64,000 bases of DNA, taken from Thermanaerosceptrum fracticalcis. GTDB taxonomy: Bacteria > Bacillota > Peptococcia > DRI-13. This document shows, in pieces, positions 42,072 through 50,909 of this stretch; the stretch's first letter is position 1; each line of letters starts with the position of its first letter. Location: assembly GCF_000746025.2 (NCBI RefSeq), contig NZ_CP045798.1, forward strand, positions 2,737,001-2,801,000, read 5' to 3'. Both the position numbers and the translations under genes were made by a program. The notes under the pieces are model-generated. The model saw nothing but the letters and a program-made list of their open reading frames with translations, was not told the DNA's origin and searched no databases.

Positions 42072-44042
42072 ATGAAATTACAATCCAATTCACAAGTATC
42101 GCCCTACAATACACAATCTATTTACGATAAGCTAATCGTTGATTCATGGAATAGGAGTTATGCGGCTAAAGTTGATCAAGCTGATGGTTGTTGTAACAAT
42201 GTCTTGACTGCTCAGGATATCAAACAAGTTTTGGATAATAATTATGAGTTGATGCAAATAGCAAAACCACTTATGGAGAATATGTATGAGGTCATTAAGA
42301 ATTCCGGTTTTATACTGGTATTAACTGATGAAAGTGGCCGTATAATTGAAAGTTTTGGAGACAGGGAAATTATTTATGATGCAAAGAAACTCAATTTTAT
42401 ACAAGGGGCCAGTTGGCTGGAAAATGAAGTAGGCACCAATGCCATCGGCACGGCATTGGTTATAGGGAAATCTATTCAGATTACAGGGGCAAAACATTAC
42501 TGTAGAAAACATCATACATGGACCTGTTCTGCTGCGCCTATTTATAATAAAAACGGTCAAATTATGGGTGTAATAAATATTTCGGGGCATGCAAGCAGTG
42601 AACATCCCCATACCTTAGGGATGGTTACATCTCTGGCCAAAACAATTACTGTCCAATTTACTATTAAGCAAATGAACCAGGACTTATTGGCATCTCATAA
42701 TAAATTAGCCAAAGTGTTTGATAAAATTTCTGATGGCTTGATAGAGATAGATAAAAATAACCGTATTATTAATATAAATCCTGTTGTAAGGAATATTTTG
42801 GGAAAGTCTGAACATGAAATAATGGGCAGGTGTGTTGCCGAAATTTTGGATGCTAATTTATTGTTTAATGATAACTCGAAAAATGATAAATATATAAACG
42901 AATCCATCCTGAAAAACGAAGTTTTGGGAGATAAATACCTAATTCTTGGTGAACAAATATTTGACAGAAGTGGTAAGAAAAACGGCGGATTAATTATTTT
43001 AAAAAAATTAAATGAGACCAGAAAATTGGTTAATAGTTTTAGCAATGAAATAAATTTATTTAATTTCGAAGATGTAATTGGCAACAGTGATCTCATGACG
43101 GAAGCTAAACGCAAGGCATCCCTGGCTGCCGAAAGTATGGTCAATGTGATACTACAGGGTGAGAGCGGTACTGGGAAGGAACTCTTTGCCCAATCTATTC
43201 ATAGTAAAAGTTGGCGGAGAAAAGGTCCATTTATTGCTATAAACTGCGGTGCCATACCAAGGGATTTGATTGTCAGTGAATTATTTGGCTACGATGAGGG
43301 AGCTTTTACTGGTGCAAGAAAAGGGGGAAAACCCGGCAAATTTGAAGAGGCCAACGGGGGGACTCTTTTCCTGGATGAAATCGGAGAATTGCCTCTTGAA
43401 CAGCAGGTGGCACTGTTGAGAGTTCTTCAGGAAAGAAAAGTCAGCCGCCTTGGGAGTCACAAGTTAATACCATTGGATGTTCGTATTATTTGTGCAACAA
43501 ATAAAAATCTTGTGGAAGAAGTAGCAAAAGGAAAATTCAGACAGGATCTTTACTATCGCCTCAATGTTTTATGCATTAATATTCCACCCCTTAGGAGCCG
43601 CCGGGAAGATATTGTGCCGCTCTTTCAACACTTTTTAAAGAAACACGAAGATCAGTTGGGGAAAAAATTTATGTTTGAACCGGAAGTTTTAAGATGTTTG
43701 GAGCGTTATGACTGGCCCGGAAATGTCCGGGAATTACAAAATATCGTTGAAAGGATGGTCTGTTTGGCTCAGGATGGCATTATCAGTCTATCCGGACTGC
43801 CTGCGGAAATGATACCTGGACAGGGGACAGAATTACAACCGGAATCTTTGTTCACTAACAGGTTTGATCACATTTCCCACAACAGAGAGGAGAGAAAACT
43901 TATGGCTGCGGAAAATGAGCGGCGGGAAATCATCTTCCTTTTAAATAAAAACGGGGGTAATGTCAGCCTTACCGCCAGAGATATGGGGGTATCACGGAAT
44001 ACCATATACCGTAAAATGCGTGCATATGGGATAAAAAACTAA
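42072..44042 (+). CDS. acoR: Sigma-54-dependent activator of acetoin catabolism
   Basis: 656 residues. N-terminal GAF sensor (about 75-200: GFILVLTDESGRIIESFGD, EVGTNAIGTAL), a PAS domain (about 210-310), an AAA+ central domain (about 330-565) with Walker A GESGTGKELFAQ, the sigma-54 contact loop GAFTGA, and Walker B GGTLFLDEIGELP; a C-terminal Fis-type HTH (GGNVSLTARDMGVSRNTIYRKMRAYGI). The gene lies immediately before a -24/-12 promoter driving acetoin dehydrogenase genes, so it is their activator, as in other AcoR systems. CGGAGGTG precedes the ATG. Confidence 0.94.
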   Translation: MKLQSNSQVSPYNTQSIYDKLIVDSWNRSYAAKVDQADGCCNNVLTAQDIKQVLDNNYELMQIAKPLMENMYEVIKNSGFILVLTDESGRIIESFGDREIIYDAKKLNFIQGASWLENEVGTNAIGTALVIGKSIQITGAKHYCRKHHTWTCSAAPIYNKNGQIMGVINISGHASSEHPHTLGMVTSLAKTITVQFTIKQMNQDLLASHNKLAKVFDKISDGLIEIDKNNRIININPVVRNILGKSEHEIMGRCVAEILDANLLFNDNSKNDKYINESILKNEVLGDKYLILGEQIFDRSGKKNGGLIILKKLNETRKLVNSFSNEINLFNFEDVIGNSDLMTEAKRKASLAAESMVNVILQGESGTGKELFAQSIHSKSWRRKGPFIAINCGAIPRDLIVSELFGYDEGAFTGARKGGKPGKFEEANGGTLFLDEIGELPLEQQVALLRVLQERKVSRLGSHKLIPLDVRIICATNKNLVEEVAKGKFRQDLYYRLNVLCINIPPLRSRREDIVPLFQHFLKKHEDQLGKKFMFEPEVLRCLERYDWPGNVRELQNIVERMVCLAQDGIISLSGLPAEMIPGQGTELQPESLFTNRFDHISHNREERKLMAAENERREIIFLLNKNGGNVSLTARDMGVSRNTIYRKMRAYGIKN

Positions 44043-44062
44043 CTATACACTTACTGTACATA

Positions 44063-44112
44063 TGTAGCAAAAGTGTCATCAGATGTAATCACCGTGGGAC
44101 ACTTTTGTTACA
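44063..44112. promoter_or_regulatory. Inverted-repeat activator site (candidate AcoR UAS)
   Basis: TGTAGCAAAAGTGTC (44063-44077) and GACACTTTTGTTACA (44098-44112) are inverse copies with one mismatch, spaced by 20 bases. The centre is about 120-140 bases upstream of the expected start, the usual enhancer distance for sigma-54 activators. No T tract follows, so it is not a terminator. Confidence 0.65.
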
Positions 44113-44145
44113 TCATGAGTGTAATTAAACACAACATGGTTTTAA

Positions 44146-44190
44146 AAAACAGCCACCTTGCCGCTTATAGGCGGGGTGGCTGTTTTAGCT
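44146..44190 (+). terminator. Terminator of acoR
   Basis: AAAACAGCCACC pairs with GGTGGCTGTTTT around a loop with its own CCGC/GCGG stem. It ends acoR just before the aco promoter, with only 15 bases between. Confidence 0.8.
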
Positions 44191-44201
44191 TTTTAAAGGG
44201 G

Positions 44202-44218
44202 TTGGCACGATACTTGCT
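44202..44218 (+). promoter_or_regulatory. Sigma-54 promoter of the aco operon
   Basis: TTGGCACGATACTTGCT matches the -24/-12 consensus TTGGCAC-N5-TTGCW at every conserved base, with GG at 44204 and GC at 44216. Transcription should start near 44229. Confidence 0.92.
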
Positions 44219-44293
44219 ATATGTTCGGTTATAAAAGCAGTTAAACAGAGAGCTCTTTTTCCGAGGCAACCTGTTATGAAAGGAGGTGATATG

Positions 44294-44653
44294 ATGGGGC
44301 GCAAGCGATTCATTATCGAAATAGGCAGTGGTGCTGATCTCCATGGAGAAGATGTCACCAAGGCAGCGCAGAGAGCTGTAAAAGATGCCATATCCCGGAG
44401 CTGCCTGTGTGGCCTCTCGGATATTTTTGGCATCAGTGATCCTAACGAGATGTATATTGAGGCAAGAATCGGCTGTCCATATCCCGAAAGACTGGACAAA
44501 GAAGAAGTGATTAAAATGATACCTTTTGGCTCTGTTAACTTGGAAGTGGTGCCTGGGGGCTTAACAGTACCCGGATTAAAACTCCCCATGCTGGGGGAGG
44601 GTGAGCAAATTGTGATAGTGGTAGCGGCCCTTACTGTATTTATCGATATTTAG
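44294..44653 (+). CDS. Lin0512 family protein, first gene of the aco operon
   Basis: 119 residues. Family pattern: KRFIIEIGSGADLHGEDVTKAAQRAVKDAISRSCLCGL and EARIGCPYPERLDKEEVIKMIPFG. The fold is expected to be a small ring-forming alpha/beta protein; no enzymatic role is established. It lies between the sigma-54 promoter and acoA, so it is co-expressed with acetoin dehydrogenase. ATG at 44294 is seven bases after AGGAGG; an ATG at 44291 is too close. Confidence 0.82.
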   Translation: MGRKRFIIEIGSGADLHGEDVTKAAQRAVKDAISRSCLCGLSDIFGISDPNEMYIEARIGCPYPERLDKEEVIKMIPFGSVNLEVVPGGLTVPGLKLPMLGEGEQIVIVVAALTVFIDI

Positions 44654-44735
44654 CAGTTTTAAGCAGCAGAAATTTTTATTACGTTCCGCTGTAATAAAAA
44701 GCCTTATTCAGAAAAAGGAAAAGGAGGAGACATGG

Positions 44736-45698
44736 ATGGAGATTACAAAAGCTGAATTGCTAAGTTTTTATGAAACTATGGTAACGATTAGAACTTTTGA
44801 AGAAAAGGCAGCTGAACTTTTTGCAGCTGGCAAACTTCCCGGTTTTGTCCATCTCTATATCGGAGAAGAGGCAGTTGCTACAGGTGTGTGTGCAAATTTG
44901 ACCGACAAGGATTATATAACCAGTACCCACCGTGGTCATGGTCACCTGATTGCCAAAGGCGGCAGGATCGACTTAATGATGGCAGAGCTCTTTGGTAAGG
45001 CTACCGGCTATTGTAAAGGGAAAGGCGGCTCTATGCATATAGCTGACGTAAACCTGGGTATCCTGGGTGCTAACGGTATTGTGGGAGCAGGGCAACCTAT
45101 TGCTGCCGGTGCCGCTTTCGCCTGCAAATACAAAAAAACCGATGCCGTAGCAGTATGCTTCTTTGGTGATGGTGCTTCAAACCGCGGTACGTTCCATGAA
45201 TCGTTAAATATGGCCTCCATTTTTAAATTGCCCGTAATTTTCGTCTGTGAGAACAATATGTACGGCATCTCTAATTATCAGAAGAACCATATGAATGTAA
45301 GCGATATCTCTGACCGCGCTGCGGCATACGGAATTCCCGGTGTCACAGTGGACGGCAATGATGTTGTGGCAGTTTATGAAGCCGCCGCAGAAGCTGTTGA
45401 CCGTGCCAGAAAAGGTGATGGACCTAGTTTAATTGAGTGCAAAACGTGGCGACACCGGGGACATTTTGAAGGAGATCCATGCATTTATAAAGACCCGAAA
45501 GAGCAGGAAGCCTGGCTGAAAAAGGATCCAGTCTTAAGCTTGGAAAAGAAATTGACAGAACTGAAATTTGCTACTGTTGTGGAGTTAGAAGAAATTAAAG
45601 CTGCTGTTAAAGAAAAAATAGATTCTGCAGTTTTATTTGCGCAAAATAGTCCTGATCCCGATCCTGATGATGTTTTGACTGATGTTTATGCAAGTTAA
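44736..45698 (+). CDS. acoA: Acetoin dehydrogenase E1 component, alpha subunit
   Basis: 320 residues. Thiamine diphosphate E1-alpha: THRGHGHLIAKGG, the TPP motif GDGASNRGTFHESLN...NN (GDG then ENN about 28 residues on), and the loop TWRHRGHFEGDP. With AcoB it cleaves acetoin to acetaldehyde and a hydroxyethyl group passed to the E2 lipoyl arm. Family-level similarity to pyruvate dehydrogenase is high, but acoR and acoX in the operon point to acetoin. AAGGAGG precedes the ATG by eight bases. Confidence 0.93.
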   Translation: MEITKAELLSFYETMVTIRTFEEKAAELFAAGKLPGFVHLYIGEEAVATGVCANLTDKDYITSTHRGHGHLIAKGGRIDLMMAELFGKATGYCKGKGGSMHIADVNLGILGANGIVGAGQPIAAGAAFACKYKKTDAVAVCFFGDGASNRGTFHESLNMASIFKLPVIFVCENNMYGISNYQKNHMNVSDISDRAAAYGIPGVTVDGNDVVAVYEAAAEAVDRARKGDGPSLIECKTWRHRGHFEGDPCIYKDPKEQEAWLKKDPVLSLEKKLTELKFATVVELEEIKAAVKEKIDSAVLFAQNSPDPDPDDVLTDVYAS

Positions 45699-45720
45699 TT
45701 TACTATGGAAAGGGTGAGAA

Positions 45721-46695
45721 ATGATGAAACAAATGACATATGCTGAGGCTTTAAGAGATGGTATCCGTCTGGAAATGCAAAGGGATCCCCATGTATATTT
45801 GGCAGGGGAGGATGTGGGCATCTTTGGAGGCTGTTTTGGCCAAACTGCCGGTTTATATCAGGAATTTGGGCCTGAACGCATTGTTGATACACCCATAAGT
45901 GAAACGGCTATTGTGGGGCATGCTGTGGGAGCGGCGGCTGCGGGCTTGCGTCCTATAGTAGAGATCATGTTTATTGATTTTATGGGTGTTTGTATGGATG
46001 AAATTTTAAACCAGGCTGCCAAAATGCGTTATATGTTTGGCGGCAAAGCTAAAGTCCCTATGGTAATTCGGACACCGTGCGGTGCGGGGGTAAGTGCAGC
46101 CGCCCAGCATTCCCAGAGTCTGGAAGCCTTTTTTGCCCATATTCCGGGTATCAAGACGGTAATGCCCTCAACACCTGCTGATGCAAAAGGTTTAATGTGT
46201 GCCGCTATCCGTGACGATAATCCAGTCATCTATATCGAACATAAAATGCTGTTGGGATTACAGGGGGATGTGCCGGAAGGAGAGTATGTGATTCCTTTAG
46301 GGAAAGCGGATATTAAGCGAAGGGGTTCAGATGTTACAATTGTGGCCTGGTCCGCCATGGTTCACAAGGCTTTAGCTGCTGCGGAGGCCCTGGCTAAAGA
46401 GGGAATTAGTGCTGAAGTACTGGACCCGCGAACCTTAAATCCTTTAGATAAAGACAGCATTTTAAACTCCGTAGGTAAAACCGGAAGACTGGTGATTGTT
46501 CACGAGGCCACCAGGACAGGGGGATTTGGCGGCGAAATCGCCGCTATAGTGGCGGACGAGGGATTTGATCTTCTGAATGCTCCTATTAAACGCGTAACGG
46601 CTCCAGATGCTCCTGTACCTTTCAGCCCTGTGCTGGAGAGAAAATATTTACCCAGTGAAGAAAAAATCATCAACGCTGTTAAGGAATTGTTCTAG
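45721..46695 (+). CDS. acoB: Acetoin dehydrogenase E1 component, beta subunit
   Basis: 324 residues. E1-beta signatures: TYAEALRDGIRLEMQRDPHVYLAGEDVG, VDTPISETAIVGHAVGAAAAGLRPIVEIMFIDFMG, and the C-terminal transketolase domain DVTIVAWSAMVHKALAAAEAL, DPRTLNPLD, HEATRTGGFGGEIAA. Forms the alpha2beta2 E1 with AcoA, 22 bases upstream. Confidence 0.94.
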   Translation: MMKQMTYAEALRDGIRLEMQRDPHVYLAGEDVGIFGGCFGQTAGLYQEFGPERIVDTPISETAIVGHAVGAAAAGLRPIVEIMFIDFMGVCMDEILNQAAKMRYMFGGKAKVPMVIRTPCGAGVSAAAQHSQSLEAFFAHIPGIKTVMPSTPADAKGLMCAAIRDDNPVIYIEHKMLLGLQGDVPEGEYVIPLGKADIKRRGSDVTIVAWSAMVHKALAAAEALAKEGISAEVLDPRTLNPLDKDSILNSVGKTGRLVIVHEATRTGGFGGEIAAIVADEGFDLLNAPIKRVTAPDAPVPFSPVLERKYLPSEEKIINAVKELF

Positions 46696-46705
46696 TAATT
46701 CAGCC

Positions 46706-46732
46706 GGTGAGCAGGAGTCTGTCCTGCTCACC
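46706..46732 (+). other. Intercistronic hairpin between acoB and acoX
   Basis: GGTGAGCAGGA pairs with TCCTGCTCACC, eleven perfect base pairs around GTCTG. No T tract follows, so it more likely protects or processes the mRNA than terminates it. Confidence 0.6.
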
Positions 46733-46795
46733 ACTATATTGCAGTACAGGAAAGGCTGGGACGTAGTCCTCCAAGTTAGATTAAGGAGGTGAAGG

Positions 46796-47824
46796 ATGGC
46801 TACGGTGGGGATTATTGCTAATCCTGCCTCTGGTAAGGATATTAGACGCTTGGTGTCATATGGCACAGTATTCGATAATCAGGAAAAAGTGAACATAGTG
46901 CGTCGTATCTTACTGGGATTAGCTGCGGTTAAGGTAAAGAGGGTAGTATATATGCCCGATTATTACGGAATTGTACCTAAGGCTGTGGAGGGACTAAAAA
47001 GCCATGACAGGCTGTCCATGGAAATCATTAGTGCAGATATAAATCTTACGGGGACCCAGCTGGATTCGTACAGGGCCGCTCAGGTGATGGAAAGCTCCAA
47101 GGTTGATTGTATTATTACTCTGGGTGGAGATGGTACTAACCGTATGGTGGCCAAGGGATGTGGCAGCATTCCCCTTCTGCCTGTTTCCACGGGAACGAAC
47201 AATGTATTTCCCACTATGGTGGAAGGGACTGTTGCTGGCATGGCGGCAGGCGTAGTGGCCAGAGGAATAGTAAACCATTTCCCCGTTGTACAGCCAACAA
47301 AAAAGTTAATTGTTTATAAAAATGGGTTGCCTATTGATATAGCACTGGTCGATGCAGTAGTACTGCGTGAAAAATTCATTGGCTCACGGGCCATATGGGA
47401 AGTAAATCATTTGGTGCAGGCGGTAGTCAGCAGGGGGGAACCTCATAATATAGGGATAGCCTCTGTAGCAGGTTACCTCAACCCCATAGGAACTTCAGAT
47501 AAAGAGGGTTTATCCATAGAGTTCGGGAGAGGAAATTTCAAAGTGCTTGCACCTATCGCGCCGGGGTTGATCGTGCCGGTAGAGATTAAGACATCTCAAA
47601 AGATAGGGATTAATGGAAAAGTAAAAGTTAAAAGTACTCCATGTATTATCGCCCTGGACGGGGAAAGAGAAGTAGAGGTAAATGAAGAGGACGAGGCATA
47701 TATAGAGCTTACCTTTGACGGGCCCAAAGTAGTAGATGTAAAAGCGGCTTTGCGTGCAGCAGTAGACGGAAGTCATGGCTCTGGGATGGAAGAACTGCAT
47801 AAAGAGTTTGTGTTACAGGAGTGA
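46796..47824 (+). CDS. acoX: Acetoin catabolism protein X (NAD kinase-like)
   Basis: 342 residues. ATP-NAD kinase-like fold: GIIANPASGKDIRRLVSYG, the nucleotide motif ITLGGDGTNRMVAKGCG and PVSTGTNNVFPTMVEGTVAG. AcoX accompanies acetoin dehydrogenase operons in several genera, but its reaction is unproven. AAGGAGGTG lies before the ATG; the 3' end is followed by acoC after only seven bases. Confidence 0.9.
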   Translation: MATVGIIANPASGKDIRRLVSYGTVFDNQEKVNIVRRILLGLAAVKVKRVVYMPDYYGIVPKAVEGLKSHDRLSMEIISADINLTGTQLDSYRAAQVMESSKVDCIITLGGDGTNRMVAKGCGSIPLLPVSTGTNNVFPTMVEGTVAGMAAGVVARGIVNHFPVVQPTKKLIVYKNGLPIDIALVDAVVLREKFIGSRAIWEVNHLVQAVVSRGEPHNIGIASVAGYLNPIGTSDKEGLSIEFGRGNFKVLAPIAPGLIVPVEIKTSQKIGINGKVKVKSTPCIIALDGEREVEVNEEDEAYIELTFDGPKVVDVKAALRAAVDGSHGSGMEELHKEFVLQE

Positions 47825-47831
47825 GAAATGT

Positions 47832-49025
47832 ATGGCTTTTGAAATTTTTATGCCAAAAATGGGGTTGACCATGTCCAAAGGAACTGTGGCCAAGTGGTTG
47901 AAAAAAGAGGGCGATGCAGTTAAAAAAGGCGAAGAAATTTTAGAGGTTATGACTGAAAAGATTACTAATACCATTGAAGCCCCTGCCGATGGTATCCTGC
48001 TGAAAATAGTAGTACCCGAAGGCGAGGAAGTATACATTGGCTCTTTGTTAGGCATCATCGGTGCGGCTGGAGAAACTCTTGATGGAATTGGGAATAAGCC
48101 ATCAATTTCACCTGCCATTGCAAGCGGAGGAGAGGGTGTTGAGAAAATAAAAATAACACCTGCTGCCCGTAAACTTGCGCAAGAAAATGGCATTGATTAC
48201 ACAAACCTTAGCGGGACCGGTCCGGGAGGGCGTATTACCAGAGAAGATATAGAAAAGGCCATCGCTGGTTTAGCTCCTGAGCCTGCTAAAAGGGAAACAA
48301 ATGTCTATGAAGAAAAGGCGGAATCAGATAGAAAGAACATTGCTGAGGTTATCCCCTATACAGGCATGAGAAAGGCTATCGGGGATAACATGGCCCACAG
48401 TTGGGCAGTTGCCCCCAAGGTGACCCATCACGTCAGTGTTGATGTTACCAATCTTTTAACCTTACGTAAGACATTGAATGAAGACCGGAAGGAAAAAGAA
48501 AAAATATCAATTTCAGACCTGTTGGTGAAAATTGTGGCCAAAGCCCTGGAAATGAAGCCCCATATCAACGTTACCCTCGATAAAAGTGAGATCAAGGTTT
48601 TAAATGACATAAACATCGGTTTGGCAGTCGCTTTGGAAAAAGGATTGGTCGTACCGGTTATCAGAAATGCAAATAAGAAAAGCTTATCGCAAATCAGCAG
48701 GGAAGTAAAAGAACTGGCCCAGAAGGCCCGTGAAAATAGAATAAGCCCTGAGGAAATGAGGGGTGGTACCTTTACAATCACAAATTTAGGCCCTTACGGT
48801 TCCGTAGACTGGTTTACACCCATTATCAACCAACCGGAAGCGGCGATTTTGGGAATAGGCAGAATAGTAGAACAACCCGTAGTTTATCAAGGCCAGATTA
48901 CAATACGTCCCATGATGGGATTATCCCTTGCTTTTGACCATAGAGTGATTGATGGGGCGCCGGCAGCTGAATTTTTAGCCGTTGTTCTTAAACTTATTGA
49001 ATCACCCATGAAAGTACTGATTTAA
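47832..49025 (+). CDS. acoC: Acetoin dehydrogenase E2, dihydrolipoamide acetyltransferase
   Basis: 397 residues. Lipoyl domain at 1-80 with the modified lysine in VMTEKITNTIEAPADG, a peripheral-subunit-binding domain near 115-155 (ITPAARKLAQENGIDYTNLSGTGPGGRITREDIEKA), and the catalytic domain with FDHRVIDGAPAAEFL (His and Asp of HxxxDG). Transfers the acetyl group to CoA. ATG at 47832; a longer upstream reading would overlap acoX and displace the lipoyl start. Confidence 0.93.
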   Translation: MAFEIFMPKMGLTMSKGTVAKWLKKEGDAVKKGEEILEVMTEKITNTIEAPADGILLKIVVPEGEEVYIGSLLGIIGAAGETLDGIGNKPSISPAIASGGEGVEKIKITPAARKLAQENGIDYTNLSGTGPGGRITREDIEKAIAGLAPEPAKRETNVYEEKAESDRKNIAEVIPYTGMRKAIGDNMAHSWAVAPKVTHHVSVDVTNLLTLRKTLNEDRKEKEKISISDLLVKIVAKALEMKPHINVTLDKSEIKVLNDINIGLAVALEKGLVVPVIRNANKKSLSQISREVKELAQKARENRISPEEMRGGTFTITNLGPYGSVDWFTPIINQPEAAILGIGRIVEQPVVYQGQITIRPMMGLSLAFDHRVIDGAPAAEFLAVVLKLIESPMKVLI

Positions 49026-49086
49026 GAAATTTAAAAGAATCACCTAAGTAATAATTTGCCAATCTTTAAATGGAGTTGTCGAATTT

Positions 49087-50493
49087 ATGAGAAAACGTAT
49101 CGTTATAATAGGAGGCGGGCCGGGTGGTTATGTGGCTGCCATTCGTGGGGCACAACTCGGGGCGGAGGTCCATCTCGTAGAATCAGACCGTTTGGGAGGC
49201 ACGTGTTTAAACATTGGGTGTATACCTACAAAGACTCTTCTGCATACGGCCGAATTGTACCGGATAGTAAAAAATGGGGCAAAAATAGGTCTTAAAACTG
49301 ACGGGCTAAGGGTGGAATGGCCAGTGCTGATGAAACGCAAGGAGGCCGTAGTTAATAGCCTTGTTCAGGGAGTCACGGCTCTCTTAAAAGCCAACAAAGT
49401 GGCGGTTTACAAGGGACACGCTGTATTGCAGGATGAGCGTACAGTAAAAATTGACGCTCCTACCCCCCAGACCCTTTCGGCAGACGCTATTATATTGGGA
49501 GTTGGTTCCGTTCCGGTGAAGCCCCCCTTTCCCGGTGCAGACCTACCCAATGTGCTTGACAGTACGGCTGCATTGAGTTTACCTGAAATACCGTCATCGC
49601 TGGTCATTATCGGTGGCGGGGTTATTGGGACTGAGTTTGCCGCACTCTACAATTCCCTAGGTACTAAGGTAACAGTTGTGGAAATGCTGCCTGAGATACT
49701 GCCGGCCGTTGATGGCCAAATTGTATCGGTAATTAAAAAAGATTTAAGCAGCAGGGGTGTGGATTTTCTCACTGAGGCACGTTTATCAGAAGTACGGGAC
49801 GCTAAAAAGGGATTAACAGCAAAAGTTCTGACCGGGCAAAATCAGCTTGAGATAAACGGTGAATATGTGCTGGTAGCGGTAGGGCGCAGGCCAAATACTG
49901 AAAATCTGGGTCTTGAGTCAGTAGGGGTCAAGACGGAAAAGGGAGCAATCCTTGTAAATGAGCATTTTGAGACCAATGTACCGGGTATTTATGCTATAGG
50001 TGACTGCAATGCCCAGACAATGCTTGCCCATGTAGCCTCGGCTCAAGGAATTAGAGCGGTGGAACATGCCCTGGGATATCGCTCCTTTTATAACAGGAAA
50101 GTCCTACCATACTGCATATACACAAGTCCCGAAGTTGCCGGTGTAGGACTTACGGAAGAACAGGCCCGAAACCAGGGATTGTCGTACCGGACTGGCATCT
50201 TTCCCTTAGCCGGAAATGGCAAATCAATCATAGAACATTGTGAGAATGGTTTAGTTAAGATAATTGCCGATACAAAGTACAAAGAAATACTCGGAGTCCA
50301 TATTGTTGGGCCGCATGCAACGGATTTGATTGCTGAAGGGGCTTTGGCTATCAGTCTGGAAGCAACTGTTGAGGAATTAATTGCCCTAATCCATGCCCAT
50401 CCTACCATTAGTGAGGCTGTAGCAGAGGCGGCTCATGCTGTTATAGGAAACCCCATTCACTGGCCGCCAGGAGTAAAAAAAGACATAATGTAG
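49087..50493 (+). CDS. acoL: Dihydrolipoyl dehydrogenase (E3)
   Basis: 468 residues. FAD motif IIGGGPGGYVAAIRGAQLG, redox disulfide GGTCLNIGCIPTK, NAD motif VIIGGGVIGTEFAALYNSLG, second FAD motif GIYAIGDCN, and the dimer-interface catalytic HAHPTISEAVAEAAH. Reoxidises the lipoyl arm of AcoC with NAD+. The ribosome site is weak (GGAG ahead of TTGTCGAATTT), suggesting lower expression than the other subunits. Confidence 0.93.
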   Translation: MRKRIVIIGGGPGGYVAAIRGAQLGAEVHLVESDRLGGTCLNIGCIPTKTLLHTAELYRIVKNGAKIGLKTDGLRVEWPVLMKRKEAVVNSLVQGVTALLKANKVAVYKGHAVLQDERTVKIDAPTPQTLSADAIILGVGSVPVKPPFPGADLPNVLDSTAALSLPEIPSSLVIIGGGVIGTEFAALYNSLGTKVTVVEMLPEILPAVDGQIVSVIKKDLSSRGVDFLTEARLSEVRDAKKGLTAKVLTGQNQLEINGEYVLVAVGRRPNTENLGLESVGVKTEKGAILVNEHFETNVPGIYAIGDCNAQTMLAHVASAQGIRAVEHALGYRSFYNRKVLPYCIYTSPEVAGVGLTEEQARNQGLSYRTGIFPLAGNGKSIIEHCENGLVKIIADTKYKEILGVHIVGPHATDLIAEGALAISLEATVEELIALIHAHPTISEAVAEAAHAVIGNPIHWPPGVKKDIM

Positions 50494-50909
50494 ATTCCGG
50501 TAGCCATTGCTGCCAAATAAGAAAAAATTACAAGGGACGGCTCTTCATTCGGGAGACCGTCCCCCAGTTTATACAGGAGTGACAGTTTCCGATACCGGCC
50601 TAAACATGGAGCCGTCCCAGGCCGGGGTTGTTTCAATATAGCCTAAAGTATCGGCACCAAAGAGGCCAATTACCCTTTGCAAGGCAAGAAGGCTATAACG
50701 CCCTTTTATGTTGCTTTCCAAAGGATAGTTGAAAACTGGTTGTAGTACCAAAAGTGGTTTTGTGAAATCCTGTAGCCCCTGCTACACCTACAACTGGAAA
50801 TTAATGTCGCCAAACTTGGGATTTAATATACTTTTATATTATAAGGGATTAAAATAAGATTAGTATAAGCGTTTAATAAATTAAGAATAGGGAGTTGACT
50901 CAAGACAGC
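50494..50909. other. Terminator and minus-strand coding remnant after the aco operon
   Basis: GGGACGG pairs with CCGTCCC across a 16-base loop (50534-50563); its T tract is poor. On the minus strand 50569-50751 stays open for about 60 codons (FNYPLESNIKGRYSLLALQR, GLFGADTLGYIETTPAWDGS) and looks like the C-terminal end of a lost gene I cannot name. 50752-50894 is AT-rich and likely holds the promoter of the next gene. Confidence 0.45.
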
